A DNA stretch of 64,000 nt from assembly GCF_001861355.1 (NCBI RefSeq), contig NZ_MASN01000035.1:462793-526792 (forward strand). The letters run 5' to 3'. Positions within the stretch are counted from its first letter, which is position 1; each line of letters opens with the position of its first letter. The notes beneath the pieces were generated by a model, which was not told where the DNA came from, ran no database searches, and was given only the letters and a program-made list of their open reading frames with translations. The translations under genes were made by a program, and so were the position numbers. Origin of the DNA: Natrialba sp. SSL1. Its GTDB lineage: Archaea > Halobacteriota > Halobacteria > Halobacteriales > Natrialbaceae. Below are positions 55,456 to 63,825 of this stretch, one piece after another.

Positions 55456-55706
55456 CCCTGGGGGTAAATCCTGTTTCGCCTGTCGGATTTCGACGCTTCC
55501 ACTCTTTCTTACTCACTCTCTTACTCGCTTTCCATCTCTGTTTTCTCCTCGCTCACGCCTGTTGCTCTTACTTCTACCCCGCTTTTACTCCCACCCTATA
55601 CTTCCTCCTTCTCTCCAATCTTGTCCTACTCTCTGTCGGATCTTTTCGAGTCTCGTATTTAGCCTCCTCCATGACTCGAGAGTGACACTGCTTCCGCCAA
55701 TCGTCC

Positions 55707-55726
55707 ACCCCCAATTCAGAGTGAAA
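55707..55726 (-). repeat. ORB-like origin repeat, copy d
   Basis: ACCCCCAATTCAGAGTGAAA; the reverse complement is TTTCACTCTGAATTGGGGGT. It forms an inverted pair with copy e, 36 bases apart, G-strings outward. Confidence 0.75.
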
Positions 55727-55762
55727 ACCGCCACACAACCCATTCAGTTCCCTCCCATCCGA

Positions 55763-55782
55763 TTTCACTTTGAATGAGGGGT
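55763..55782 (+). repeat. ORB-like origin repeat, copy e
   Basis: TTTCACTTTGAATGAGGGGT, one base from the consensus. Mirror partner of copy d. Confidence 0.75.
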
Positions 55783-55963
55783 GTCTCCTCAGAGAGGGGC
55801 CCGCTTTCTACACTTCTTGCTCCCCCATCCAACGTCCTCACCTACCCCATCCCTTCCCCAATGTGTCTTTATCAATATCTCCGTCCTCGACACTCCCAAC
55901 CCCGATCCGCTTTCCTCACCCATGTCCCATACATTGACAGTAGTGGTACGCACACAGTCAGTT

Positions 55964-56923
55964 ATGGTACGACGCAGTATCCTCTTTACACCCGGTGACC
56001 AGCCGGATATGCTCCGCAAGGCACCCAGCGCAGGGGCTGACACCATCGTCTTCGATCTCGAAGATGCAGTTGCACCGACGGAGAAAGAATCGGCACGAGA
56101 AACCGTTCGTGAGGTTCTGACTGATCCAACGTTCGATCCCGACTGTGAGGTCTGTGTCCGGGTGAACGCCCCCGTCGACGAACTGACGGCCGACCTTGCG
56201 GTTATCGCGGGCGGCGGCACTGGAACTGGTACTGACACTGACGGTAACAATACCACTGACACCGACACCAGTAATGTCACTGGCACCGACATTAACACCG
56301 ACACCAATACCGCCAGCTCGCCAACCGAGCTCCGCCTCGATAGCGTCATGCTCCCCAAAACCGATTCCGCCGATGACGTCCACACGCTTGCGGCGGAACT
56401 CGAGTCCCACGCACTCGAGATCCCCATCCTGGCACTGATAGAAAACGCACGGGGCGTGCTCGCAGCACCGGAAATCGTGGCTGTTCCCGAAACCGACGCC
56501 CTCCTGTTCGGTGCCGAAGACCTCTCGGCGGATCTGGGCGCGACGCGGACCGACGAGGGAACGGAAGTCCTCTACGCACGCGAGCGCGTCGTCGTGGCGG
56601 CCGCCGCACACGACTGCCAGGCGATCGATACGGTCTTCACCGATTTCGGCGACGAAGACGGACTCATCGAGGAAACGGAGTTCGCGATTCAACTCGGCTA
56701 CGATGGGAAACTGGCGATCCACCCAGCCCAGGTCGCCCCGATCAACGAGGCGTTCACGCCGACGGCCGAGGAACTCGAGTGGGCGACGGCTGTCCTCGAG
56801 GCGAAGCGAGAGGCAGACGCCGAGGGACGTGGTGTCTTCGAGGTCGATGGGGAGATGATCGATGCGCCGTTGATCGCACAGGCAGAGCGAATTCGTGAAC
56901 GGGCGGCTGCGGCCGATTCGTGA
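55964..56923 (+). CDS. CitE-like CoA ester lyase (HpcH/HpaI aldolase family)
   Basis: 319 residues. RRSILFTPGDQPDMLRKAP and ADTIVFDLEDAVAPTEKE are the CitE signature (Asp/Glu metal and substrate), followed by VRVNAP, a Glu in ALIENARGVLAA, FGAEDLSADLG and GKLAIHPAQVAPINEAF. The family cleaves or forms malyl-CoA, methylmalyl-CoA or citramalyl-CoA. A Gly/Thr/Asp/Asn insert of about 45 residues (about 80-125) breaks the barrel after VIAG and comes from hexanucleotide expansion. The ATG at 55964 (MVRRSILFTPG) was chosen over 55922. It runs away from the origin. Confidence 0.85.
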   Translation: MVRRSILFTPGDQPDMLRKAPSAGADTIVFDLEDAVAPTEKESARETVREVLTDPTFDPDCEVCVRVNAPVDELTADLAVIAGGGTGTGTDTDGNNTTDTDTSNVTGTDINTDTNTASSPTELRLDSVMLPKTDSADDVHTLAAELESHALEIPILALIENARGVLAAPEIVAVPETDALLFGAEDLSADLGATRTDEGTEVLYARERVVVAAAAHDCQAIDTVFTDFGDEDGLIEETEFAIQLGYDGKLAIHPAQVAPINEAFTPTAEELEWATAVLEAKREADAEGRGVFEVDGEMIDAPLIAQAERIRERAAAADS

Positions 56924-57066
56924 GTTGCTACCACCCGCAGTGAACCGCCTCGGGGTCAAGTCCTGAGGCACTCGGCCTGCTCCGTCTGTAGCACCGTCCC
57001 AATCCCCGCCCCAAAGTCGAGGGTGACACTGTCTAAGGGGCGTCTCCGAGGTAGATGCGAGTCGAG

Positions 57067-57186
57067 GACAACATTTGCCTTAGAGCCGAAGACAACACCA
57101 GTCTTAGTGCCGAGAGCAACACCTGTCTTAGCGTCGAGAGCAACATCGATTGCAGGATCGGTGCCAACACCTGTATCAGATATAAA
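57067..57186. repeat. 24-base tandem repeat, five imperfect units
   Basis: Units of 24 bases start at 57067, 57091, 57115, 57139 and 57163, sharing (G/A)(A/G/C)CAACA and TCTTAG-type words. Being a multiple of three, the array reads as an eight-residue repeat in a plus frame (AEDNTSLS, AESNTCLS, VESNIDCR) and in a minus frame (GVALGTKT, GVVFGSKA). It lies in the 348-base gap between the CoA lyase and gdhB. No flanking gene was recognised. Confidence 0.8.
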
Positions 57187-57271
57187 CACGACTATAATCC
57201 TTATATTGTGTTTTACTTACTATGGATGATGTTCGTCACGCTTATTTTCGGTTCTGCGGAATAGCCGTCTA

Positions 57272-58528
57272 ATGGCAGCAGATACGAACCCGTTCGAGAG
57301 TCTGCAGTCGCAAATCGACGATGCGGCAGCACATCTCGACATCGGCGACGACGTGATCGAGCGGCTCAAGCACCCTGAGCGCGTGCTCGAGACGAATCTC
57401 ACGGTCGAACTCGACAATGGCGACCTCGAACGGTTCAAAGCCTTCCGCTCGCAGTTCAACGGCGACCGCGGGCCGTACAAGGGCGGCATCCGCTACCACC
57501 CGGGCGTTTCCCGCGACGAAGTCAAGGCGCTCTCGGGCTGGATGGTCTACAAGTGTGCGACCGTCGGAATCCCCTACGGCGGTGGCAAGGGTGGGATTAT
57601 CGTCGATCCCGCAGAATACTCCGAGAGCGAACTCGAACGCCTCACCCGCGCGTTCGCAACCGAACTACGACCCCTGATCGGCGTCGACCGCGACATTCCT
57701 GCACCCGACGTGAACACCGGTCAGCGGGAGATGAACTGGATCAAAGACACCTACGAGACGCTGGAGAACACCACCGAACCCGGCGTCATCACGGGCAAGA
57801 ACATCGCCAGCGGCGGCAGCGAAGGCCGCGTCGAGGCAACCGGTCGCTCGACCGTACTCGCCGCCCGCGAGGCGTTCGACTACCTCGACAAGGACCTCGA
57901 CGGTGCAACCGTCGCCGTACAGGGGTACGGCAACGCCGGCTGGATCGCCGCCAAACTGATCGACGAGATGGGCGCGACGGTCGTCGCCGCAAGCGACTCG
58001 AGTGGCGGCATCTACAACCCAGACGGCTTCGACCCGGTCGCTGCGAAAAAACACAAGAACGAGACCGGAAGTATCGTCGGCTACGAGGAGAGCGAGGAGG
58101 AGATCACCAACGAGGACGTGCTCACGCTGGACGTTGACCTGCTCATTCCGGCCGCACTGGAGAACGCAATCGACGGCGAACTCGCCGAGGAGGTCTCTGC
58201 CGATGTCATTTCGGAGGCCGCGAACGGACCGCTGACGCCCGAAGCCGACGCGGTGATGGAAGACAAGGACGTCTTCGTTATCCCGGATATTCTCGCGAAC
58301 GCAGGCGGTGTCACCGTGTCGTACTTCGAGTGGGTCCAGAACCGCCAGCGCTTTTCCTGGTCGGAAGAGCGCGTGAACGACGAACTCGAGACGATTATCG
58401 TCGAGGCGTTCGATGCACTCGTCGAGACCTACGAGGAACACGATCTGGATAATCCACGGACCGCTGCGTACGTCGTTGCGCTGCAGCGCGTCGCCGACGC
58501 GTACGACGAAGCGGGCTCGTTCCCGTAA
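57272..58528 (+). CDS. gdhB: Glutamate dehydrogenase 2
   Basis: 418 residues, paralogue of the gene at 51935. [31 protein letters not shown] (catalytic Lys), [19 protein letters not shown] and the cofactor loop [12 protein letters not shown] are present. It lacks the acidic head of GDH1 and differs around the cofactor loop (YGNAG against FGSVG; ASDSSGG against VSDIDGA), so the two may prefer different cofactors or directions. A TATA-like CGCTTATTTTC (57237-57247) about 25-35 bases upstream of the ATG fits a leaderless mRNA. Confidence 0.92.
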   Translation: MAADTNPFESLQSQIDDAAAHLDIGDDVIERLKHPERVLETNLTVELDNGDLERFKAFRSQFNGDRGPYKGGIRYHPGVSRDEVKALSGWMVYKCATVGIPYGGGKGGIIVDPAEYSESELERLTRAFATELRPLIGVDRDIPAPDVNTGQREMNWIKDTYETLENTTEPGVITGKNIASGGSEGRVEATGRSTVLAAREAFDYLDKDLDGATVAVQGYGNAGWIAAKLIDEMGATVVAASDSSGGIYNPDGFDPVAAKKHKNETGSIVGYEESEEEITNEDVLTLDVDLLIPAALENAIDGELAEEVSADVISEAANGPLTPEADAVMEDKDVFVIPDILANAGGVTVSYFEWVQNRQRFSWSEERVNDELETIIVEAFDALVETYEEHDLDNPRTAAYVVALQRVADAYDEAGSFP

Positions 58529-58721
58529 CGACCGTCCGACATCGCTGCTATCGTCCATACCCGCTGTCGTTCATATCCGCTGTCATCCATATACACTGTC
58601 ACTTCTGAGACGTGGCCGGTGTCCGAACCAGGGTGTGAACCTGACGGATCGTCGATGTCTTTCCTTGACTCTCGGTAGCTTTTTGCACGTTGGGTCGAAC
58701 GAGGGAGACGGATAGATATAC

Positions 58722-59225
58722 GTGAGTCTCCGGGATCGCTTGGGCCACTATCGCGCCACTGCTCGCGCAAAGCTTCGACAGGCGTTCGAAGAAGAGCATA
58801 CGCCACACCAGGTTGCAGCCAGTTTCGCACTCGGTATCTTCGTCACGGCGATGCCGACTGGCGGACTGGGACTCGGACTCTTCGTCGTCTTCGGTCGCCT
58901 CTGGTCGTGGATCTCGACACCGGCACTGTTCGCCTCCGCAGCAGTGCTCAACCCGTTCGTCAAACCGGCAGTGTACGTCTCGAGTATCACGCTTGGCGGG
59001 TTCATCCTTGGAACTGATCCGGTTGTCTCGTATGAGACGGCGGCTGAGTCGGCCGGGGTAGCCATCCGTCAGCTACTCGTCGGAAATCTGCTCATCGCAG
59101 TGGCCCTCACTGGGGTGAGTTACGTCGTCGTCCGTTGGTTGACGCGTGCCCAGCACGCACGGCAGGGTCGACTGACCAATCTGTCGGTGGGCTCATTGGT
59201 TCTTCGCGCGTTCAAACGGAAGTAG
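58722..59225 (+). CDS. DUF2062 membrane protein
   Basis: 167 residues. The basic N-terminal part and EEEHTPHQVAASFALGIFVT with the small-residue-rich GGLGLGLFVVFG match DUF2062. Three or four membrane helices; basic ends, including RAFKRK. Function unknown; sometimes found with glycosyltransferases. GTG start at 58722, with a TATA-like GATAGATATACG (58711-58721) very close, so the true start may be further in. Confidence 0.75.
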   Translation: MSLRDRLGHYRATARAKLRQAFEEEHTPHQVAASFALGIFVTAMPTGGLGLGLFVVFGRLWSWISTPALFASAAVLNPFVKPAVYVSSITLGGFILGTDPVVSYETAAESAGVAIRQLLVGNLLIAVALTGVSYVVVRWLTRAQHARQGRLTNLSVGSLVLRAFKRK

Positions 59226-59340
59226 CCCGGTTCGTGACCTGTCAGACCCAGCGGAGACCGTTTGTCGATATGCGTATTGGTCCGTTGCGTGACAGTCTCG
59301 AATCCAATAAACACTTATGAACCAACGTGAGATTTTCCCT

Positions 59341-60165
59341 ATGGACCTGAATCGTCGAACCATGCTGGGTGGTATCGGTACCGCCAGCCTCGCCGGACTC
59401 GCTGGATGTCTCAATCTCGTTGGACTCGCGACGCACGAGGCAGCACCAGCAGGTGTCGACGAATCCGTCCGGTCGGAGACGGAGTACGAACAGACGCGGA
59501 TCGACGACCTCGTCGTCCGCGAGGAGGTCGGAGCCAGCATCGCGACCGAAGAGGTCGTGGTGACGAACTACATGACCGAACACGAGAAGGCAGTCGATAT
59601 GGGCCCACTCGGGCGTCAACGCGGTGCCGTCTTCATCGTGCTCTCGACGCCACAGGTTTCGGTTCTGGGCCAGCAAGTCAACCCGGTCTCTGATATGTCG
59701 ACGGACGAACTCGTCGAACTGGTTGCGAGCAACTACGACGATATCAACAACGTCGAACTCGAGGAGGAGTCCTCGACGACTGTCGCCGACCAGTCCACCA
59801 CACAGTCTCGCTTCTCGGCCGACGCGTCGTTCGACGGCACCGATGTCGATGTTGCGCTCCATATCACCGAGGCAGTCGAAGCAGGTGAGGACCTGCTCGT
59901 GACGATCGGTGTCTATCCGCGGGATCTCGACTGGCAAGAAGAGGAAAACATCTTCGCGCTTATGGAGGGTGTCGTTCCTGCCATCGACGAGGAGACAGGC
60001 GACGATGATGGGGAGACCGGTGATGGAGGCGATGATACGGCTGCCGACGGTGACGACGACGACGGCGACGCCGACGATGATGACAGCGACGACGAGACAG
60101 ACGACGATGAAGACGATACCGAGGATGACGACGATGACGACGGCATTCTCTCCACGATCAGCTAA
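59341..60165 (+). CDS. Tat lipoprotein (DUF6517-like, label unverified)
   Basis: 274 residues starting MDLNRRTMLGGIGTASLAGL; RR and the lipobox LAGC at about residues 18-22 mark a Tat lipoprotein. The soluble domain (about 25-215) has segments such as EVVVTNYMTEHEKAVDMGPL and RGAVFIVLSTPQV. A 50-residue Asp/Glu/Gly tail ends the protein. I associate the domain with the DUF6517 family of haloarchaea. An in-frame ATG at 59317 exists, but the signal favours 59341. Confidence 0.75.
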   Translation: MDLNRRTMLGGIGTASLAGLAGCLNLVGLATHEAAPAGVDESVRSETEYEQTRIDDLVVREEVGASIATEEVVVTNYMTEHEKAVDMGPLGRQRGAVFIVLSTPQVSVLGQQVNPVSDMSTDELVELVASNYDDINNVELEEESSTTVADQSTTQSRFSADASFDGTDVDVALHITEAVEAGEDLLVTIGVYPRDLDWQEEENIFALMEGVVPAIDEETGDDDGETGDGGDDTAADGDDDDGDADDDDSDDETDDDEDDTEDDDDDDGILSTIS

Positions 60166-60174
60166 CAACGCACC

Positions 60175-60588
60175 TCAGACAACCCCACTCGCATACCCGA
60201 CGAGCACCACTCCGACAACCAGAAAAACCACGCTCGTTCCTTTCGTCACACGAATCCGATCCGTCTCCTCGAGTTGGTCGTCCTCGACCGGTGTCATCCC
60301 TTCGCTCGCTTGCGCACGGACGATCGCCGGCGCGTATCGAACGCCGACGACACCGAGTAGGATCAGACAGCATCCGGCGACGAACACACCCCATCGAAAT
60401 CCGTTGCCGCCACCAGCCAGTCCACTCCCGGCGAATAGGCTACCCCAACTATCTCCACTACCTCTACCCACTCCGTTACCCACTCCGTCACTCGATCCTA
60501 TTTGACGGACGGGTTCGAGACTGGGCGCGGGCCAGTGGGTACTCGAGTCCAGTCCGATCACCGTGATCTCGAGTGGTGATGGTCCCAT
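60175..60588 (-). CDS. Small membrane protein, unknown function
   Basis: 137 residues. A Gly/Ser-rich first half (about 30-60) is followed by two membrane helices (about 68-86 and 117-135) separated by a conserved-looking charged loop (APAIVRAQASEGMTPVEDDQ). The C-terminal 75 residues look like the real conserved part. Convergent with the lipoprotein gene. Confidence 0.6.
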   Translation of the reverse strand: MGPSPLEITVIGLDSSTHWPAPSLEPVRQIGSSDGVGNGVGRGSGDSWGSLFAGSGLAGGGNGFRWGVFVAGCCLILLGVVGVRYAPAIVRAQASEGMTPVEDDQLEETDRIRVTKGTSVVFLVVGVVLVGYASGVV

Positions 60589-60666
60589 CGGCTTTCGAGA
60601 GACATCACCGACGGATGAGATAAACGGGATGGCGAGATTGCAGTGGATGAGAGTGGTGTCTGGTGC

Positions 60667-62082
60667 TCACCAGCCGCGGCCGTCGTCGCCTGCGTTGGCA
60701 TCGTCGGCATCGTTGGTGTCGTTGGTGTCGCTGGTATCGTTGGTGTCGTCGATGTCGTCGGTTTTGTCACCCGTTCCGTTGTCGCTTCTTTCGGTACTGT
60801 CCTCACTGCTCTCCGTATCCGTTTGGTCAGAGTCACTCTCGGCTGGGACGTCCCAGTTGCTGGTTGGTTCGCTGTCGCCCCAGAAGCCGGCATCGTCGGC
60901 GGATCTCCCCTCGTTGCTGTCGGGACTGGTGTTCGGATCTTGTAGGCCGCTCGTTTCTGTTTCTGTTTCTGTTCCCGTTCCCGTTTCCATTCCAGTCGTT
61001 GTATCCGTACCCGTTCCGGTGTTCGCGCCCGTTTCGTTGCTCGTTCGCTCGCTATCGGTCGCCGAGCCAGTCAGTTCCCATCCGTCGGTTGGGGAGACGG
61101 TCTCACCGGCACCGGTAACGCCGTTTTTGCCCGTCCGTGCAACGCGGCGCTGGTCCGGGATAAGATCGAGTTCGGGGTTGGTGTCACCCAGGACGAGCAG
61201 CGCGTAGTACTGGAAGTAGGTCCGGATGGGCAACTGGATGAGCGCGAACACGACGACCACTGCCAGGAGTCCGAGGAGACCGACCACGACGGCGAGGTAG
61301 ACACCGGCACCGCCCAGAACGTACGCGAGCACGGCGAGCACAACGAACGGAATCGCCACGATAAGCGCGCCGATCACGACGACGAAGCCGACGACGATGT
61401 TGAGAACGAACTGCAGAACCCACACCAGCGCCAGATAGACGGCGTAGTTCCCCCAGTTCGAGGTGACGGTCGGCCAGAACCGCCGCCAGCCACTCAGTAC
61501 GCCCCGTTGCTCGAGGAGCATGACGGGCGCGACGAACTCGGATGTAAAACGCATCACGACCGCGTAGACGAGGTACAGCGGAATCGCGAGGACGCCGGCA
61601 AGTGCGAGCGAACTTGCGTCCGGAACGCCGCCGAACGTGGCCAGTACTGCGATCCCGAACACACCACTCAACAGAAGCACTGCAACAGCTCTGAAGGCGA
61701 ACAGCCGCAACCCGCGCCCGACGTTCGCTCGCGTATAGCGCCTGACGTGGACCGCATTCGACCGAAGCGATTCGATGAAGACGAACTCCATGATCGCGCC
61801 GACCATCGCGTATGCGATCCAGAGGAGAACGCCAGCTACGATCACCAGCCCGAGGACGGCGATTACCTCGTCCGGAACGGGATCGACATCCGTCTCGACT
61901 GCCGGCATCGGCTGATCGAGCAGGGGTTCGACGTCTCCGACCGGCACGCCGCCGCTTGCACCAAGGCCGCCGCCGACGAAGAGGACGACGAGCGCCAGCT
62001 TGAGCCAGCGGCCGACCCGAACCGGCACCAACAACTCTCGCGTCACGTCGATCGCATCACCGAGGTCATCCACAGCGTCCAT
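60667..62082 (-). CDS. Multi-pass membrane protein with long acidic Thr/Asp tail
   Basis: 471 residues. The first 300 include about six membrane helices with a conserved-looking start (DAIDVTRELLVPVRVGRWLKL) and ALIQLPIRTYFQYYALLVLG. The last 150 residues are a low-complexity acidic tail with Glu-Thr, Asp-Thr and Asn-Asp repeats built from six-base units (60690-60760 and 60955-61020). I know similar proteins in other haloarchaea but no function. The ATG at 62082 (MDAVDDLGDAIDVTRELL) was chosen. Confidence 0.7.
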   Translation of the reverse strand: MDAVDDLGDAIDVTRELLVPVRVGRWLKLALVVLFVGGGLGASGGVPVGDVEPLLDQPMPAVETDVDPVPDEVIAVLGLVIVAGVLLWIAYAMVGAIMEFVFIESLRSNAVHVRRYTRANVGRGLRLFAFRAVAVLLLSGVFGIAVLATFGGVPDASSLALAGVLAIPLYLVYAVVMRFTSEFVAPVMLLEQRGVLSGWRRFWPTVTSNWGNYAVYLALVWVLQFVLNIVVGFVVVIGALIVAIPFVVLAVLAYVLGGAGVYLAVVVGLLGLLAVVVVFALIQLPIRTYFQYYALLVLGDTNPELDLIPDQRRVARTGKNGVTGAGETVSPTDGWELTGSATDSERTSNETGANTGTGTDTTTGMETGTGTETETETSGLQDPNTSPDSNEGRSADDAGFWGDSEPTSNWDVPAESDSDQTDTESSEDSTERSDNGTGDKTDDIDDTNDTSDTNDTNDADDANAGDDGRGW

Positions 62083-62190
62083 GCTAGGTCTAGGTCGTAC
62101 TCTCAGAGCAACGATGAAAACAGTACTGCTTAGATTCGCCCGTACGGTGCTCCAGACACCACTCTCGTCGTCCACACGTCTGTGTTTGTG

Positions 62191-62345
62191 ACGGTCGCTC
62201 GGTCGAACGGTTAGGGAGCGAACGGTCGAACAGTCGAACGGTTAGGGGGTGAACGGCCGAACGGACGAAGAGCCGAGCGGTTGAACGGTCGGAGTGGCGA
62301 ACGGACGAAGCACCAAAGAGCCGACGGTTGAACGATCGAACGAGT
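62191..62345. repeat. 31-base tandem repeat array, degenerate
   Basis: Two nearly equal 31-base units at 62191-62221 and 62222-62252 (both with ACGGTCG...GTCGAACGGTTAGGG), then decayed copies built from CGAACGGT/CGGACGAAG words to about 62345. It occupies the divergent region between the multi-pass membrane protein and the kinase gene. Confidence 0.8.
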
Positions 62346-62416
62346 ACCGTCCTAGACACGTCTCGGTAGAGACACTTCGAGACGCATTTAACTCCGAGCC
62401 CACACCATCTCTAGTA

Positions 62417-63226
62417 ATGGATCTCCGCCAGCTCGCACGCGGCACGGTCGAGTGGGGACGCATCGAGCGCGTCATCCGCACGCTGGCGGAACGACACGAC
62501 CGCGACGCCGTCCGTGTCGAGTTCCTCGACGCCGACAACTGGCTTTCGACCCCCTGCGTCATCGACGAGAAGTGGTTCGTCAAAATCGTCACCCGCCAGA
62601 ACGCGCTCGTCCACGCGCTCCTGACGACCGGCCGCAACGTCGGTGCCGTCTCCTCCGGCACCGAAGGCTTCTTCGACCGTTTCGACACTCCCCGCGAGAT
62701 GGTCGAACACGAGTACGACGCCACCCAGCGCATGCGCGCCATCGGCATCAACGCCCCCCGCCCAATCGAAGCCTTCGAAGTCAACGGCCTCGGTGTGCTG
62801 GTACTCGAGTACCTCCCGGAGTTCGAATCGCTGCGAACGGTTTCGGACCGGGAGGTTGCCGCCCGCGCGCCGGAACTGTTCGAAATGCTCGCGACGCTAC
62901 ACGACCACGGGCTCGCTCACGGCGATCTCCGCGACGAGAACATCCTGCTGTGTGACGGCGACCTGTACTTCATCGATGCGACCAGCGTCCACGAGGACCG
63001 TGTTGCGGAGACGACGGCCTACGACCTCGCCTGTGCGCTCGCAATCTTGGAGCCACGAATCGGCGCTCGCGAGGCCGTCCTCGCCGCCTCCTCGGTTTAC
63101 GAACCGTCGGAGTTGCTCTCGGCCCGGCGCTTCCTCGACTTCGTTCGGCTCCGCCCGGATCACGAGTTCGACTCGACCTTACTCCGGAGCGAACTCGAGA
63201 AGGCAGCGGATCTGAGTGGTCAGTAG
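62417..63226 (+). CDS. RIO-type protein kinase-like protein
   Basis: 269 residues. An N-terminal winged part (MDLRQLARGTVEWGRIERVI) precedes a kinase-like core: the Lys in EKWFVKIVTRQNA, MVEHEYDATQRMRAIGINAPRP, the catalytic loop LAHGDLRDENILLC and the metal Asp in LYFIDATS. This matches RIO1/Bud32-like small kinases. Target unknown. The ATG at 62417 was chosen because the stretch before it is poorly conserved in type and overlaps a possible promoter. Confidence 0.8.
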   Translation: MDLRQLARGTVEWGRIERVIRTLAERHDRDAVRVEFLDADNWLSTPCVIDEKWFVKIVTRQNALVHALLTTGRNVGAVSSGTEGFFDRFDTPREMVEHEYDATQRMRAIGINAPRPIEAFEVNGLGVLVLEYLPEFESLRTVSDREVAARAPELFEMLATLHDHGLAHGDLRDENILLCDGDLYFIDATSVHEDRVAETTAYDLACALAILEPRIGAREAVLAASSVYEPSELLSARRFLDFVRLRPDHEFDSTLLRSELEKAADLSGQ

Positions 63227-63304
63227 GGACGCCCCGAACGCGTCATGATCCACAGCCACCATCTCGTCGAAAGTCTTTCACGTTCACCGCTCGAAACACG
63301 ACCG

Positions 63305-63682
63305 ATGGACAACGGGACGGCAGCCGCCCTCCTCGCACTCGTTCTTGGATTCCCGCTGGTCGTCGTTGCTGCTCTCACTGCAGGCGTTCCTGGTTCACTT
63401 GCCGTACTCGGTCTTCTCGGCACGCTCGCCCTCGCGTTCGTCGTGGCTGCGCAATTTGGCGCCACCGATACACAATCGGCGACTGAATCGACTACCACCG
63501 CGGCTCTCGACAGTACTGCCAGTGAGGCAGCGACATCGAACGAACCCGAACTCGAGTTCCTGCGCGAACAGTATGCCCGCGGCGAGCTCACCGAGCGTGA
63601 ACTGGACCGCAAACTCGAGCACGTGTTCGACTCCGAGTCGGCCGAGGAAGGTGGCCCGGTGCGGGAACTCGAACGGAACTGA
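63305..63682 (+). CDS. Membrane protein with SHOCT domain
   Basis: 125 residues. Two hydrophobic helices (about 6-26 and 28-48), an Ala/Ser/Thr linker, then EFLREQYARGELTERELDRK near 84-103, a SHOCT motif. Same design as the gene at 9261-9737 but a different sequence. The ATG at 63305 (MDNGTAAALLALVLG) was chosen over an upstream ATG at 63245. Confidence 0.75.
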   Translation: MDNGTAAALLALVLGFPLVVVAALTAGVPGSLAVLGLLGTLALAFVVAAQFGATDTQSATESTTTAALDSTASEAATSNEPELEFLREQYARGELTERELDRKLEHVFDSESAEEGGPVRELERN

Positions 63683-63825
63683 GTGGGTGGACACACGGAA
63701 CCGAGTGGGACCAGACACGGAACCCAGCCTCGAACACTCGAAACCGACGCAGAACAGCGCCACTGACTAGCTCCGAGCCGCTACCACCAGCAGCGTTTTC
63801 ACGTCGCTCGTTGTCATAGTCGAGT

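Larger units (their letters stand above)
54766..55963. other. Putative chromosomal replication origin region (about 1.2 kb)
   Basis: Non-coding DNA upstream of orc1. It has ORB-like repeats at 54914, 55436, 55707 and 55763 in both orientations, a purine-rich stretch (about 54938-55140), an AT-rich centre (about 55245-55320) with the perfect palindrome ATTCTAG-T-CTAGAAT (55282-55296), and pyrimidine-rich stretches (about 55388-55435, 55490-55640 and 55798-55922). This is the layout expected of an archaeal origin: initiator gene, ORBs around an unwinding element. Frames across it are low-complexity and not genes. Confidence 0.8.

Noticed and set aside
54840..55685. Several Ser/Leu/Pro frames in the origin region
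   Set aside because: They are translations of pyrimidine-rich tracts and are not conserved-looking proteins.
57067..57186. Possible CRISPR array
   Set aside because: Units abut with no unique spacers, and no cas genes are in the window.
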